Shown: positions 1 through 15,298, counted from the first letter of the stretch. The stretch: DNA of 64,000 nt from Epiperipatus broadwayi (GCA_028023455.1 JAQFVV010006506.1:1-64000), one strand, 5' to 3'. The notes: a model not told the origin generated them from the letters alone. Numbers and translations: made by a program.

Positions 1-1549
1 CTGTAGTATTAGTAAAGGCAGAAGTAATAGTAGTATATACATTTTAGTTGAAAGAATTGATTATTCATCTTTTTAAATAAACAATTAAAGGATGTGTATG
101 ATATTTGTCAGAATTAATGTACATTTCTTACACTTATTTGGAAACATTTATACTTTCATATAGTAATAATTAATTCACATTCTCATTATCCACATTTATT
201 AATTATTTGTTATGTTATATTTTGGTTGCAATAAAAAGCTAAAATCATAATTTTATACTTTTATTTGTTGGAATTTGGGGAGAAGTTATAATGTTAATAC
301 TTTAGTATTCTAATGTTAAATAAATTTATGAAAATACATTTAATGTTACTAAGCAATTAAAGTTGATTTTGAAGGAAAATGTCTCATTTGATGTCTAATT
401 AACAGGAAAATGATATATTGTATTCTCTTACAATCTGATTTTAAAAAGAAGAACTTACACAAAAGCCTCAAATAGTTTGTTATATTTTCAGTGAATAATG
501 CCATACCCATTTATATAAACATGTTTCAAGTAGGCAACCATTTCTTTTCATTGTGGTATTTAAATAAAGTTACATAATTTTATCTCACCTATTTTGTTAC
601 AATTTATATACTCTAATAGTAATAATATATTTACCAAAACCCTATAATTATTACATTCATCCAAAAACTAATTGTTCACATTAAGTATGTGATAAAATGA
701 TATTAAAACATTTGTGGCATGGAAAAAATTGTAATGACAGATGAAATCTTAATTTAAGTTCTTAATTAAAATTTTAAAGTAAAAGGAAAACACAACCTGT
801 TTTTGAAATTTATCAGTGACAGATAAGGTGGTGTATATTAACCTGCATCAGGAAAATTTAATTTGTTATATTTTTTTACATGTGTGCAGAATTGATCAAT
901 TTTCTGGAAAATAATGACTGAAAATCTTAACAACAAGGCATACAAATGAACTATATTTTAAAACTGTAGAGAAAATAATGATATTTTCTCATCAATGTAA
1001 TTCTAGATTTTTTTTGAAGTGGTAAAAACAACATATAGTCATGAAAATCAATATCACAATTCTATTAAATTGAGCAATGACATAATTGAACAGGTACACA
1101 TAATATTTTGATCATATTTTGAATATTGATAAAAGAAATGATGACTTCTAATAATATTTCATTTTATTCTCTCATTTAGATTTTGACAAACACATCCATC
1201 TTTAAAAAATCAACTTGTCTCTGTATATTCTTAGAAATGGAAAAAAAACTCCAAGTATTGATGACATAAATGGAAAACTTTTAAAAATATGATTGTGATA
1301 TGTTACCTTTACATATGTTATTTTTTATGAATATTTGGACCCATGACATTACACTACCTGATCTTAAGGATACTTTTATTGTTTCAAATTTAAAATCAAA
1401 CAAGAAAGACAAAATTGTGATTATTATCATAGAATACCATTATTATCCATTGCCACATTTGATTCAGTTATTAGAAGAAATCTATGAAATTGTTTGAAAT
1501 TATTTGAGTTTCCTTCAACATTTATTCAAATTATACAACTTCTATATAA
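1..1549. other. A+T-rich DNA, no gene seen
   Basis: I see no gene-like reading frame. The one open stretch, at 1300-1497 on the plus strand, is short and has biased composition. It could be an unrecognisable upstream part of the LINE remnant that follows, but I cannot support that. Confidence 0.5.
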
Positions 1550-2480
1550 TAAAATAGAACCAAGGGTTATTGCAATAAGTGGAAAGTCTTATACATTTGA
1601 GTTGAAATCTGATTATTACAATGGTGTTCTTTGAAATTTTTATAGACAACTTACTCATATATTGATAATAATATGATAAAGTTTGATGATGGAAAAACAT
1701 TATTTCATGTGCTATGTTTGCGTGTTCAAAGGTAGAATTACAAAATGTTCTTAATATTTTGAATGCAATTTAGAAAGATCTTGGATTATAAATTATTATT
1801 TAAACAATTCAGCTCTTTATCAAACAATGATGGTAAAAGGTTTTAGTATATTTTATCTTGGAGAATATCAAATTGAGAATATAAATAAGATTACTTATCT
1901 TGCTGGTTCTATAAGTAAAAAGGGGAGCCTACATGTTTGGGCATATCATGGATTCAAATGAGCTGATACTGCTCTTAAGAAGTTAAATATAGATTATCAG
2001 AAAAAGTTAGATATATAAAAAAACTGATTTAATTTATTGTAAGGATATGAAGTATGGATGCCTTACCAGCATAAATGAAAGTCATTTAAAAAGTTTCATT
2101 TAAGAATGCTTTATGAAGTTTTAAAAAGACAACTAACAAAAACATATAACCAATTAATAGATTTGTCAGCTGGCTAAATATAGTGTTAATAAGTTTATTA
2201 TTAAAAAATAACCCCATTGATTAATTAGACATGTAACAATGATCAATGGAAGACTTGTTAAAAATAATTTTATTGTAAACTTGATCATGGGTTTTATAGG
2301 AGAGATAGATTTTAATTTCTTAGAAAGTTTAAAGTCAAATTTTTTTTGGGAAAATATGGCAAAAAATAGAATATATTAAAGAGTTACAATTACATTTTGC
2401 ATTGAAGTATTTCAGAAAGAATATTGTTGTGCTGAATAATATCATATAAATAGAAAAATGGATTAGTGTGTTCTATATAT
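1550..2480 (+). pseudogene. LINE reverse-transcriptase C-terminal remnant
   Basis: This is a decayed non-LTR retrotransposon. Read through frame changes and stops, the segment gives in order: the end of RT block 4 (a nucleic-acid-pocket phrase like SYTFEL near 1600), the strand-pairing block with ITYLAGSISKKGS near 1890-1930 (families usually show FTYLGS-IS--G), a GYEVW phrase near 2050 matching the usual YG-ETW, a KFHLRML phrase near 2090 matching RFHMRCL, and an HVTMINGRL phrase near 2230 matching GHV-RM-D-RL. The order and spacing are those of the thumb and tail of animal LINE pols. No frame stays open for long, so it is dead. The upstream catalytic half is missing or unreadable. A TAC/TAT microsatellite begins about 150 bp downstream and may descend from its tail. 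The family is recognised; the clade is not fixed. Confidence 0.55.
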
Positions 2481-2627
2481 GGATGTATTTGTGAGTCATG
2501 AAATTCTTTACATAGTCATCACAACACTAATTTCAAGAGTAGTTTTTCACACTCACTATACTTAATTTTTTGAAGTTGGAATGGCCATACACATTTTAAT
2601 GGCTGTTTGTTATTGCTCTTGGTACTA

Positions 2628-2634
2628 CTAATAT

Positions 2635-2696
<62 letters not shown>

Positions 2697-2888
2697 TACT
2701 GCTACTGCCACACTACTGCTACTGCTACTGCTGCTACTGCTACTGCTACTACTACTACTAATAGAACTACTGCTATAACAACAACTACCACTACTCTACT
2801 ACTACTACTACTACTAGGAAGTCTGCTATTACTACTACTACTAGGAAGTCTGCTATTACTATTATTACTACTACTACTACTACTACTA

Positions 2889-2955
<67 letters not shown>
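2628..2955. repeat. Compound (TAC)n / (TAT)n microsatellite
   Basis: The block is about 65 bp of TAC repeats, then mixed TGC/TAC variants with a 17-bp phrase containing aggaagtctgc twice, then about 70 bp of ATT repeats. The long Leu/Ile frames it creates are artefacts of the repeat. Confidence 0.95.
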
Positions 2956-2956
<1 letters not shown>

Positions 2957-2998
2957 GTTTCAATGATAAGCTTTATTTGTCTTAGAGAGTTATCAGAC

Positions 2999-3505
2999 TT
3001 TACATAGCTTAGATTAGTGTGTTTACATGGATAATCTGTAGTTGTAGGTTTACATATATAAAAGTTAATTTATTGGATTACACAGGGTGCAAGAATTTTT
3101 ACATACTGAGGATTAGTTAGAAGGGTTTTACGTAGTTCGGATTGCTGTGGTTACAAGAGCTATCCATAGAGGTAGGTTTACATATTTAAAAGTTGATTTA
3201 TTGATTTCCATGAGATTACAATAGTTTTTCATGCTGTGGATTAGTTACATGAGTTTTATATAGCATGGATTGTTGTGGTTATTATAAGCAATCTGTAGAT
3301 TATGTTTATGTATGTGCAAGTTGATTTATTTATTTACATAAGGTTACAAGAATTATTACATGCTGTGGATTAGTTACAAGGGTTTTACTTAGTTTGGATT
3401 GCCATGGTTACATGGTCAATTTGTATTTGTAGATTTGCATACATAAAAAATATTTTATTTATTTACACAAGATTACATAAATTGTAAATGATCTGGATTG
3501 CTGTA
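2999..3505 (+). repeat. Minisatellite, about 128-bp unit, four copies
   Basis: Unit starts are visible at about 2999, 3126, 3255 and 3384, with a truncated fifth at about 3484. Each begins with a TTTAC-TAG / GGATTG-TGTGG phrase. It continues with an ATC-GTAG phrase, TTTACATA, AAGTTGATTTATT, and a TGCTGTGGATTAGTTA phrase just before the next unit. The copies differ at many sites and carry small indels. No protein frame is maintained. Confidence 0.85.
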
Positions 3506-3899
3506 TTTATGGATGCAAACCAGGTTTATTTGTTAGGAGATTGGTTTTCCTGTGAAACATACACAAAGGTCCAGCAATTACCACAGTAGTGTGGCAATTG
3601 GCTGAGAGTTCAACATGTATTCTGGCTTTGTCTGTATATTGTTTTCTGGCCATGCTTAGGATTTGAGTAAATTTTGAGCATGAAACACTAAAACTCTTTT
3701 ACTTGGTTGTGAAGAAATAGACTGTTTCAGCTTTTGACTTTAATTTTGCACTGGTATTATTGTCAATAGCAACTGATACTGGTTGATGTTATTTGTTGTT
3801 TATGGTAGGTAGATGTAGATTGATCTATGAAGAAAGGTCATGGGAATTAAGTTTACAGATTCCACATCCAATATCAACAAATCAAGCACATTTGTTTTT

Positions 3900-5196
3900 G
3901 GATTTTAAAGTTCCCAAGTCTTTGTGGTGATGCACTAAGGCTTTCTTTTTGTTTTATTAGAAATGTGGGGGAGGACTAGATGACTGGTATAGGTAATAAA
4001 CATGGAGATATTGTCTCCATGATATGCGTAAATGTTTTATTATAAATTGTTTGGTTTTTTGCATGTGTATGATTATAAAGAAGAGCTTATGGGGCAGTAT
4101 TAATTACATTTGAGACAGTATTGGCTTCAATTGTTGCATTAGGAAAAGTTTTAGAATCAATATTATCTGAGTAAGAGGTTGTTTGTATGTCAATTAATTG
4201 GAACAACTATCATTATTAGCCTCCTGGAGTTTTAAATCAGTAGGTGTAAACTAAGGTTGAGCATAGATGAACATATAGTATAGGTAGTATGTCTATGGAT
4301 AGACTCTTGCTATTTGTGGAGAAAACCATGGAAATATTGGCTATTGCCTTTTCTTTGTTGACTTGGATATTTAGGTGATCAGCTGCTTTTTCTGCAAGTG
4401 ATGTTTGGAGATTAATACATTGTACTGCTAAATGGCCCTTCTGGTGACAGGAATAGAACTGGAGTTTCAATCCTCTGATATATAGACATAAAGTGGCTTA
4501 TTGATCAGGATTTGTGTTGGAATTATGTTTGGATCAATATCATGGTAGAGTTGTAATTTGAAATCATAGCTGTTACTAAGGATGTGTATAGAGGTATCCT
4601 TTAAATAAATGGGGTGAAAAGCCATAACTTTATCAAATAGTTGCATCATATATTGGTAATTTTCAAGAGTTTATCTCAAGTAGGTGTTTTTGAGCATTCC
4701 TGTGATTTAGTTGTAGTGATTTGGATCCACAGTAATTAATGAAAAGTTTTCAAGTGTTTTATTTGTGTTTGCAATCAGTCTTTTTGTACAGGATGAAAGA
4801 ACTTGAGTATCAAATACCAAGGAGTTTTATGCTCAATAATAAGTGCAATGGTACCCCACATCCCATTCAAGGATATTGTATTAAATAGTAATTCCTTGGA
4901 AATTTATTTAGAAAAATGTTTATATCTGTGGATCTAGTAGAAAAAAAATATTTTAAAAGTTACAAATAATCCTATTGGGATTGAATTATTGAACTTTTCA
5001 TTTGTTATTGTAAGAGCACCAGTGTCTCAAACTGTAGAATCAGGGGATTTTGCTTATTGGATATTGTAGTCTGGGTGTCTGATATCCCTAAGGGTGGTTT
5101 TTCTATATCTTGGAGCCGATTTGGGAATTTTTGATGTATTGTTACTTTTGTTATTTTAATCTTGTCATAGGATAATTTTTGAAATATGCTATTCAT
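3900..5196 (-). pseudogene. Decayed LINE ORF1-like stretch with degenerate zinc knuckle
   Basis: On the minus strand three neighbouring open pieces (5196-5005, 4649-4467, 4470-4237) read as one broken protein. The middle piece ends in INKPLYVYI and the next contains LKLQFYSCHQKGHLAVQC. This is the layout of LINE ORF1/gag-like proteins, in which a short basic strand leads into a CCHC knuckle. The knuckle has lost its first Cys (Phe at that place), but C, H and C of the remaining CxxxxGHxxxxC pattern are present. Downstream, a Ser/Thr/Asn-rich frame continues to about 4130 before stops accumulate, as expected of an ORF1 tail. It may belong to an LTR element gag instead; nothing diagnostic separates the two. 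It is dead by frameshift and stops. Confidence 0.4.
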
Positions 5197-5659
5197 AATA
5201 GTGTTTCTGTTTTTTTATTTTATTTTATTAATCACTAGGAATCTCAATAAGGTAAACACTTTAATATATTAGATTCATTGTTTACCTGTTGTTAATATTA
5301 CAATTATTATGACAATGTTGACTCCATTATAGCATTCATGATTCATGTAGTCATTCTATCATGTTAACATTTTTGAATGATATATATTATCATGCAAATG
5401 ACTCATTTAATCTATTTAATGTATCTAATAAGATGACAATGCTTATCTCATTGAAAGACCTTAGAACATATGAAGTACTTAGAGTAATTCAAATTAAATT
5501 TAGAAATAATAATATGATTAACAATAGAAACTATTAATTATAAATCTAAAATGTATGATTACATTATTTAACTACGAACATCACATTATTATAATATATA
5601 TGGATAATAAATATATAAAGAATGAGAAAGACAGATATATAGATAGATGGATTGACAGA

Positions 5660-6760
<1,101 letters not shown>

Positions 6761-6761
6761 T

Positions 6762-7235
<474 letters not shown>

Positions 7236-7288
7236 TAAAAAAAGTGGCAATAATACACTAAAATTAAATATTTTAAATCTACCAAATT

Positions 7289-7473
<185 letters not shown>

Positions 7474-7956
7474 TCTGTTTTCCATGAACTGCTTCATTTA
7501 CAAATAATAGATTATCCATTTCCTATTACTATACCAAATATAATCAAATCTTATAAATCTATTATATATAGTATTTAAAGTACACAAAAATATTTTAAAA
7601 TAATCAATAATTTGCAAATACAATTTTCTATGACTTCATCTGCATTAATTTTAATTATATAAAATTGAAATAATAATTCATTTTTATCTTTGAACCAATT
7701 TATTATAATCAATGTTTTGGATGTATATATTGTATATTATAAATTATCACTTTTGTGTAACATTCAAAAACAAGCAGATATGTGAAATAATATTGAAAAT
7801 AGTACCCAATATTTTGAACCAATGCTTATGTCTAAATAAACACGGTTTCAGTTTTTATAGCAGTCTAATGAAATATATATATATACACCTGGGTCTTTTT
7901 TTTACACAGACTTATTTAACATGATTTTGAAGTTACGCGATTCGTGTTTTACCGGA

Positions 7957-8051
7957 AGTCGAACTCCGATAATGTGCTATTACTTTAAATAATAAATTTT
8001 GCATACTTATGTGATTTGAAAGTAATAGCACATTATTGGAATTTGACTTTC
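7957..8051. repeat. Inverted repeat, arms about 31 bp
   Basis: The left arm at 7957-7987 (starting aagtcgaactccgataat) matches the right arm at 8019-8051 (ending ggaatttgactt) in reverse complement with a few mismatches. The loop is about 31 nt. It could be a small MITE remnant or a fold-back; no flanking duplication was established. Confidence 0.75.
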
Positions 8052-10016
8052 ATCTTAGTAATTTCAATATTTTTAATGCTTTATAATAGTAAGATTTTAT
8101 GCAATAATGAAATTAAAATCATGATTTCCACATTTTATGTATACACACATTAAATTTTACAATATTATAATGTAAATTTGTTCAAACATTGTGCATGTTA
8201 ATTTTGCATTTCAAATCACATTCTGTTTTTGCTTTTTAAAAAAGAACTTAATGAATTATTAATCATTTAGTGTCCACAAGTTTATTTTTAAAAGGTTAGT
8301 AATAGCCGTGGGCACAATCAAATTTGACAATTAAAAATTAAAATCTGATTTTTAATTGTAATTAACAATTTAAAAACTACTTACAATGACTTGAAATTAA
8401 TGTGATGTGATATTTGATTTTTAAACGGAATTGAAAATTAAAGACAAAAATAAGAATTTAATTTTTAGTTGTTAGTTTCATAAACAATTAATAAAATCAT
8501 TGTCCCAAAGATTAATTACTAATTATATTGTCACCAGAAAACCATTGACACAACATGAGTGTGAATTTTGCACTAGTTGTTTACAAATGAATGTGTTTTT
8601 CGGCAAATAGCTATAATAATTAAAATGTGTATAAAAATGTAAATTACTGTACTGTAAATTATGCATAGAAATATATTATTTTGAATAAAATTAAATATTA
8701 TAGTTAAAAAAAGTTTGTCTTCTATCAATTATTTTCAAATTTGAAATATTTTATTAGTCATATTTTATTTCCTTATTTTTTTGCGCGAATTTTAAAGTAA
8801 TTTTACATTGGTGCTTTACTTTTATGCGAATTTTGAAAAATCACAGACCACATCCCCCCTTTTTCAATGTAATTATGTCTATTTTTGTGCAATTTTGTTT
8901 GCATGTGTTTTCTGAGGAACTTATATATCACATAAAATGAGACCCAGGTGTATGTTTTTTTTTTCTAACTTCAAATACACAAAATTTACTATTGTAAACT
9001 TTTTGTTAAATGTAAACAGTTTAAGTCTCATTTATACACTTCTTGTGTTGTTATCTTTGTTTCTTGCTCTCAGTCTTACAATAAACCTTAGTTATAATAA
9101 AAACATATTAATATATTATTATATAGGATGAGTGTCAAAATTCTATTTTATAAAATTATTCCAATTTCCTTTTAATTTAAAGTTGTTTTTATGTAATGCA
9201 CAAATAAATAAGACATAATATAAATGTGTTTAAAATTTATTTTATTTCTCAGCCCATTATATAAAAAAATAGTTTGACTTATCAGAAAATAAATGTGCGT
9301 AACATGACATTATCTGAAAAAAAATATTGTTGATCTGCCACTTGTTAGTGTAAAGTTATTTTTGTAGTTATCCATATTAATAAAAAAAAAAACATCACTG
9401 GGGAAAAGGATTGTTATCAGAATCAATTCACAATTATTATATCACACTGAATCTTTGAGAATAAAATGGCCATTATAATCCTAGATGAGTAAAGAGAAAA
9501 CATGGATATGTCATTGTAAAAAATATGGGATATGTCTTTTTTTGGCTGATTATTTTCTCATATGAATGGAATTCTACTTATTTCATTATATGCATAGCAA
9601 ATATTTTGTAAGCATATTCTACAATATAACTTAATTTCTTTGAGGAAGAACAAAATGTTGATTTAAAATTTTTCAACATTAAGTATATGCATTCTGTAAT
9701 AATTTACCGAAATTTTCACACCCCTCAAAAAAATGTATTACATTAAATATTACAATATGTGAGAAATAATGAAAAGATTATTAATGCCAATTAATTATTT
9801 TAAGAGTTCAGAGATGATTCTATATTATTTAAAAAAATAATTCATATATAATCCTTATTTATTTAGAAACTACATTTTTTAAGTTATCAAAAACTTTTAG
9901 TTAGAAAAGAAATGGTAAATATTTTTTTGCTATAAACTTTTACTTTACTATAGCTTTTGTATGAGTTTTTAAGAGTTTAATTTTCGCATTTAAAAAATTT
10001 TCTTGTTTTGTAATAA

Positions 10017-10019
<3 letters not shown>
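8052..10019. other. A+T-rich DNA, no gene seen
   Basis: I see no supported feature. Short open pieces (for example at 8937-9131) have biased composition and no recognisable motif. Confidence 0.5.
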
Positions 10020-10088
<69 letters not shown>

Positions 10089-10092
<4 letters not shown>

Positions 10093-10892
10093 TTGATATC
10101 TGTATTCGTTTCACAATATATGTAATATACAAATCAATATATATATATATATCAAAATACAGTACAATTTATATAAATTATATTCTTTTAGAAGTACTTT
10201 TGACTATACACTTTGTAGTCTTTATCAACTATATAAGGTTGAATAATCAAAACGAGACAACCCTTAACAATACCCATAGTTCAATTCAGATTTCCCACAA
10301 TTCTGTTATCTTAACATTTGAATTTTAGAATTATTAAGCAATCTATTTATGTTATTTGTTGAGAAAAAAGCAATATGACACAAACCATTATAAATTTTCC
10401 TAATAATCAAAATTCTATTATATATAGATTGATATGTGGATGTGGCATACAATACATTGGTGAATCTAAGTGTACATTTGAAAAGAAAATAAAAGAACAT
10501 ATGCTTTTATATAATAAAATTCAAAAAGATAATCAATATGGAACAGATGTAAATAAACCTTCATCATCTGTTATATTTGATCATAATAAATCTTGTCAAT
10601 ATGGATTTAAATTTGATTATAAAAATATGAAAATTATTCAAATTGAACATTGTCATAATAAACGTAAAATAAAAGAGGCTATGTTGATTTCAAGAAATTG
10701 TCAAATGTTAATGAATCGCCAGTCATCAAATGTTAAGATAACAGAATTGTGGGAAATCTGAATTGAACTATGGGTATTGTTAAGGGTTGTCTCATTTTGA
10801 TTATTCAATGTTATACAGTTGATAAAGACTACAAAGTGTATAGTCAAAAGTACTTCTAAATGAATATAATTTATATAAATTGTACTGTATTT

Positions 10893-10942
<50 letters not shown>

Positions 10943-10968
10943 ATTTGTATATTATATATATGTATATA
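10089..10968 (+). mobile_element. Penelope-like element fragment with inverted copies of its 3' end
   Basis: A GIY-YIG frame (10375-10761) is followed by its 3' untranslated DNA. A reverse-complement copy of that same 3' end (10110-10323) lies in front of it. The right arm runs from about 10722 to 10960 and includes the last codons of the frame. The two arms match closely from the atcaaatgttaagataacag phrase out to the outer phrase tattgatttgtatatta, apart from different lengths of internal (TA)n. The left outer end has gtttgatatctgtattcg, which reappears inverted at the right end of the second copy near 57.13 kb. (TA)n lies at or inside both edges. Tandem or inverted partial copies are known for Penelope-like retroelements; the identification rests on the GIY-YIG protein. 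Confidence 0.7.
10375..10761 (+). CDS. GIY-YIG endonuclease domain of a Penelope-like retroelement (fragment)
   Basis: This is an open frame of 128 residues. Near residue 16 it has IIYRLICGCGIQYIGES, then a Lys-rich helix with IKEH. This is the form of the GIY-YIG nuclease in Penelope-like elements, where a YxxxCxCG strand leads into YIGET. The GIY side is Y-R-L-I and the YIG is intact. The C-terminal half has a KIIQIEHCHNKRKIKEAM phrase and an N-R-Q-S-S-N...LW ending, like the usual I(E)..K.NRDGG...LW tail of these proteins. The nuclease nicks target DNA for target-primed reverse transcription. The reverse-transcriptase domain that should precede it is absent, so the fragment is 5'-truncated and cannot act alone. 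The ATG at 10375 is simply the first in frame; the upstream sequence has stops. Confidence 0.7.
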   Translation: MTQTIINFPNNQNSIIYRLICGCGIQYIGESKCTFEKKIKEHMLLYNKIQKDNQYGTDVNKPSSSVIFDHNKSCQYGFKFDYKNMKIIQIEHCHNKRKIKEAMLISRNCQMLMNRQSSNVKITELWEI

Positions 10969-11128
10969 TAGTAATTAAATAATTAAAAATTTTATCCACT
11001 TAGAAGTATTTTGGATTATCGTAGTAATCTTTGTCAACTAAAACATGGAACTAAAACTTTGACAAAGATTACTAGAATAATTAAAAGCACTCCTAAGTGG
11101 ATAAAATTTTTAATTATTTAATTACTGT
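10969..11128. repeat. Long hairpin, arms about 70 bp
   Basis: The left arm at about 10970-11038 (agtaattaaataattaaaaa to tctttgtcaact) pairs with the right arm at about 11056-11127. The spacer is about 17 nt. Inside both arms lies a phrase like ctttgtcaact / gtagtaatctttgtc, resembling the Penelope-like 3' end just upstream (tttgtagtctttatcaact). It is probably a diverged, shorter relative of that terminal structure. Confidence 0.75.
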
Positions 11129-12226
<1,098 letters not shown>

Positions 12227-12282
12227 ATAAGTAAAGCACAATTTTAATTACAGTGTCAAAATGATGTCATTAAATAAATTAA

Positions 12283-12567
12283 TTAATAATAATGAAAAAG
12301 TAGCAGTGCTGATATGAAGGCATAAGAATCCGATGTGACCTTGTGCTTAAGAATGAAAAAAACGAAGTGGCTAAGAGTCCCTTTTCTAGGATACTGCTTA
12401 GAAAGTTTAATTAGATTGGCATAGTCCCCAGGGTTCTCTGATGCAACCAACATGATAGTCCTTTTATATAAATATGGTCCCAGCAAGATCAACGGTTCAT
12501 GAAACAGGGCCTGAAGAAAATATATGGGTCTGAACTTATCGCAATCTTTCAGATGAGAAGCATGCAC
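12283..12567 (-). other. Open stretch of 94 codons, unknown
   Basis: The minus-strand frame has a mixed, protein-like composition (for example FRPIYFLQALFHEPLILLG) and sits in a local patch of higher G+C. I recognise no domain. It could be a fragment of an unidentified repeat or a chance frame. No splice or start context supports a host exon. Confidence 0.15.
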
Positions 12568-14144
12568 TAATTAGTAAACTAAGCCATATATCAGCAACAC
12601 AGCATAACTCTATGTCTTTAATGACATGAAATGGAAGTTATTATTTTAAGATACATGAACCTCACTCACATGCTATAATTTAGGCAATTAATGCTATGCT
12701 ATGTAATATATATATGGAAAAGATTTAATTCATATAAAATAGATTTTAGAATTTACACCCTTTTCCTTCTTTGCTATTTAACATACTGAGATCCCACCTC
12801 CTGAATTTTATAACTTGAGAATAATGAAGTCTTTGAAATATTAAGAGTATCACATAGTAATAAGGATAATATAAAAAAACAACAATAAAAATTACATTTT
12901 CAGATTTAAGTGAGCAACATAGAAAAATATTTAATAGCATTAATTTTTCAATGATTTAAAAGTCATACATAAATAATACCCTTTTTGATGCATAAGAAAA
13001 ATCATGAAACTAGGTTAACTTGAGAAACAACATGGTCAGCATACTAATTAATAACGTATGTAAATCTAATTCAAAAAGGAAAAGGGTTTTATTAACCTCA
13101 ACCAGGGAGGTCTGGATAGATAATGGAAATTAACTTTATACATTACACTCACAAGATTGTTTAGATTAACAATTTAAAATAATAAAATAAAACATAGTTA
13201 AAATTAAAAAAAAAAAAACACATCAAAATTAAAGAAATAAGAGCATATGACAGACTTTACTTATAAACAAAGAAAATTATTAGTATGAGCACCGATTTAA
13301 ATTAACAGTTAAGAAAACATTTAATTTAACAATTTAAATATGAAAGTGAGAAACCTGAGGCTGAGATTGTTTTTAGAGTGAATTAGACACAAATTTCATA
13401 GTTGGTTCTTATGTTAATTACCTTGCTATATTGAAGAGTCCATTTTGACAGTTCAGCTCCAGCATGGCAAATTAACAGGATTAAATTGATTTCCAATGTA
13501 GTAGCAAGTTTACATTAGGCATACTTCTGTTCTTAGAACATATTTTCTATTGTGTTTGGGGAAGCAGCAAGGTGGTTATTGGCAGTGAGAGATGCACCAG
13601 AAAAGGTGAGGAAAGGTGATTAATTTGACTACTCATTCAACATTTTGGAAAACAAAGAAGTGTGGTGTAGTTTGGCAACAGCTAATTTACAAATTAGTTC
13701 TTTCCTGGTGGGTAAATCAGCCCATTATATACTGCCCTCAGGAATTTTAAAAATGCTTTTAATACCCTTTTTGAAATTTTATTCATGATTAATATCTAGT
13801 AGGAATTTTTTCATTTCTTTTACTTATTGTTTTTGGAGATGCAATTGTTAGATAATTTCTCTAAAAATGTATTCAAATCTATTTCCAGATTAGAAATAGA
13901 TTTGATAAAAATGTTAATTGCAAAAGTAGAAACTTTTAATCTGATTACCTTTTTTATTTTTAGTACATTTTAATTAGACATTCTTTTTCAAAATTAGACT
14001 ATGTAAAATTTTCACCCTTTTAATTATTTTTGGACAATATTAATAGTTGCATACTCTATCTTGAATTTTTAAAAGAAAAATACAGCTTTAAAAATAAAGA
14101 ATTTAGACATTTTTTTTTTTTACAAACTTCAAAAAAAAATTTTG

Positions 14145-14145
<1 letters not shown>
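12568..14145. other. A+T-rich DNA, no gene seen
   Basis: I see no supported coding or structured repeat. The 13.4-13.7 kb part is less A+T-rich but has stops in all frames. Confidence 0.45.

Positions 14146-14218
<73 letters not shown>
14146..14218. repeat. (TA)n abutting the 5' LTR
   Basis: This is an AT array of about 70 bp that ends exactly where the LTR begins with TGTGCCC. No TA array follows the 3' LTR. Confidence 0.95.
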
Positions 14219-14221
<3 letters not shown>

Positions 14222-15280
14222 GCCCTTTTCTATAGGTCAGTAATAGTTCATAACAGTCAATTAATAATAATTTTAAATTTTAAAATATATTCTTTTAATT
14301 CATTATTTATAGTTTGACGATTATATTTTTAAAGTACAATTTGAGGTTAAAGCAAATACGTAGTATAAAAAATTATAGCAAATTATTTAAAAATAGTTAT
14401 GTAAAGCTTTAAATATTGTTGCATATGGTTGTAAAAGCTAGCCATATTAAATAACACAGCTATAAATAATTAGAAGTATATTTAATAAGTTCGATTTTAA
14501 TAGTTTAAAACTTGTAGTAATAAATGTTATATTTTAAATTTATAAAGTCATATTTAATAAGCAAATATTAATATCGTACATTTTAAAAATAAACTTTATG
14601 ATGGTGAGAATTGTATTTAATTCTATATTTTCTAAATTATTCTTCCAAATTTTATAATTATTTTATATAATATAATAAGTGTATCAATTATATAAATCTA
14701 GGCAGAGAAATAGATTGAAAATCGTCTGTCAAAGTTATTAATCATGTGACTTGTATACTAATACTTTCACACACATACATGTTTGTATTTAAAGTAACAA
14801 AGTTTAAAATATTTTAAAAGTTATATTATAGAATTGGATAGAATTATTGCCTATCATAAAAGCAAATAATAATAAATATTAAGTTAATTATCGTATGTAA
14901 TGTTTTAAATAATGTAATAAAGATGACTACAGTTAATAAAAAAAAATTAAATATATTGTTTAAATAAAAATAGATAAATGGAATAGGTTATTAAAATTAT
15001 TTTAAAAGTTATTTTAAATGTTTAAATAGTTTTAATAAAATAATAATTGAAGTAAAAGTGGAATTTTAAAATAATATTTTTTTAATTTTATTACATCATA
15101 ATTCATAATTTTGAAATTCAATTCTACTTGAAATTGAAAATATGTAAATTTGTTCTCAAGCTAAAGTAGGAATTATCCAATAGGAATAGGTATTCTTACA
15201 TATTATAAATATGATTTTCACGGGATTATCGGGGGAGATTAATAATGTATTGAAACCGGAGAAAGGTAAATTATAACTAT
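14219..15280 (+). repeat. 5' LTR of the Gypsy-type element
   Basis: Starts TGTGCCCTTTTCTATAGG and ends near gaaaggtaaattataactat. It matches the copy at 20602-21659 along its full length, with scattered substitutions and small indels. Shared landmarks are the ggttgtaaaagct-gccat phrase, atggtgagaattgtattt, and the gggggagattaataatg phrase near the end. Confidence 0.9.
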
Positions 15281-15298
15281 ATAAAATTTGATGCTCTT

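Noticed and set aside
1300-1497. 65-codon frame as a gene
   Set aside because: Ile/Lys/Asn-rich, no motif, and upstream of a dead LINE remnant.
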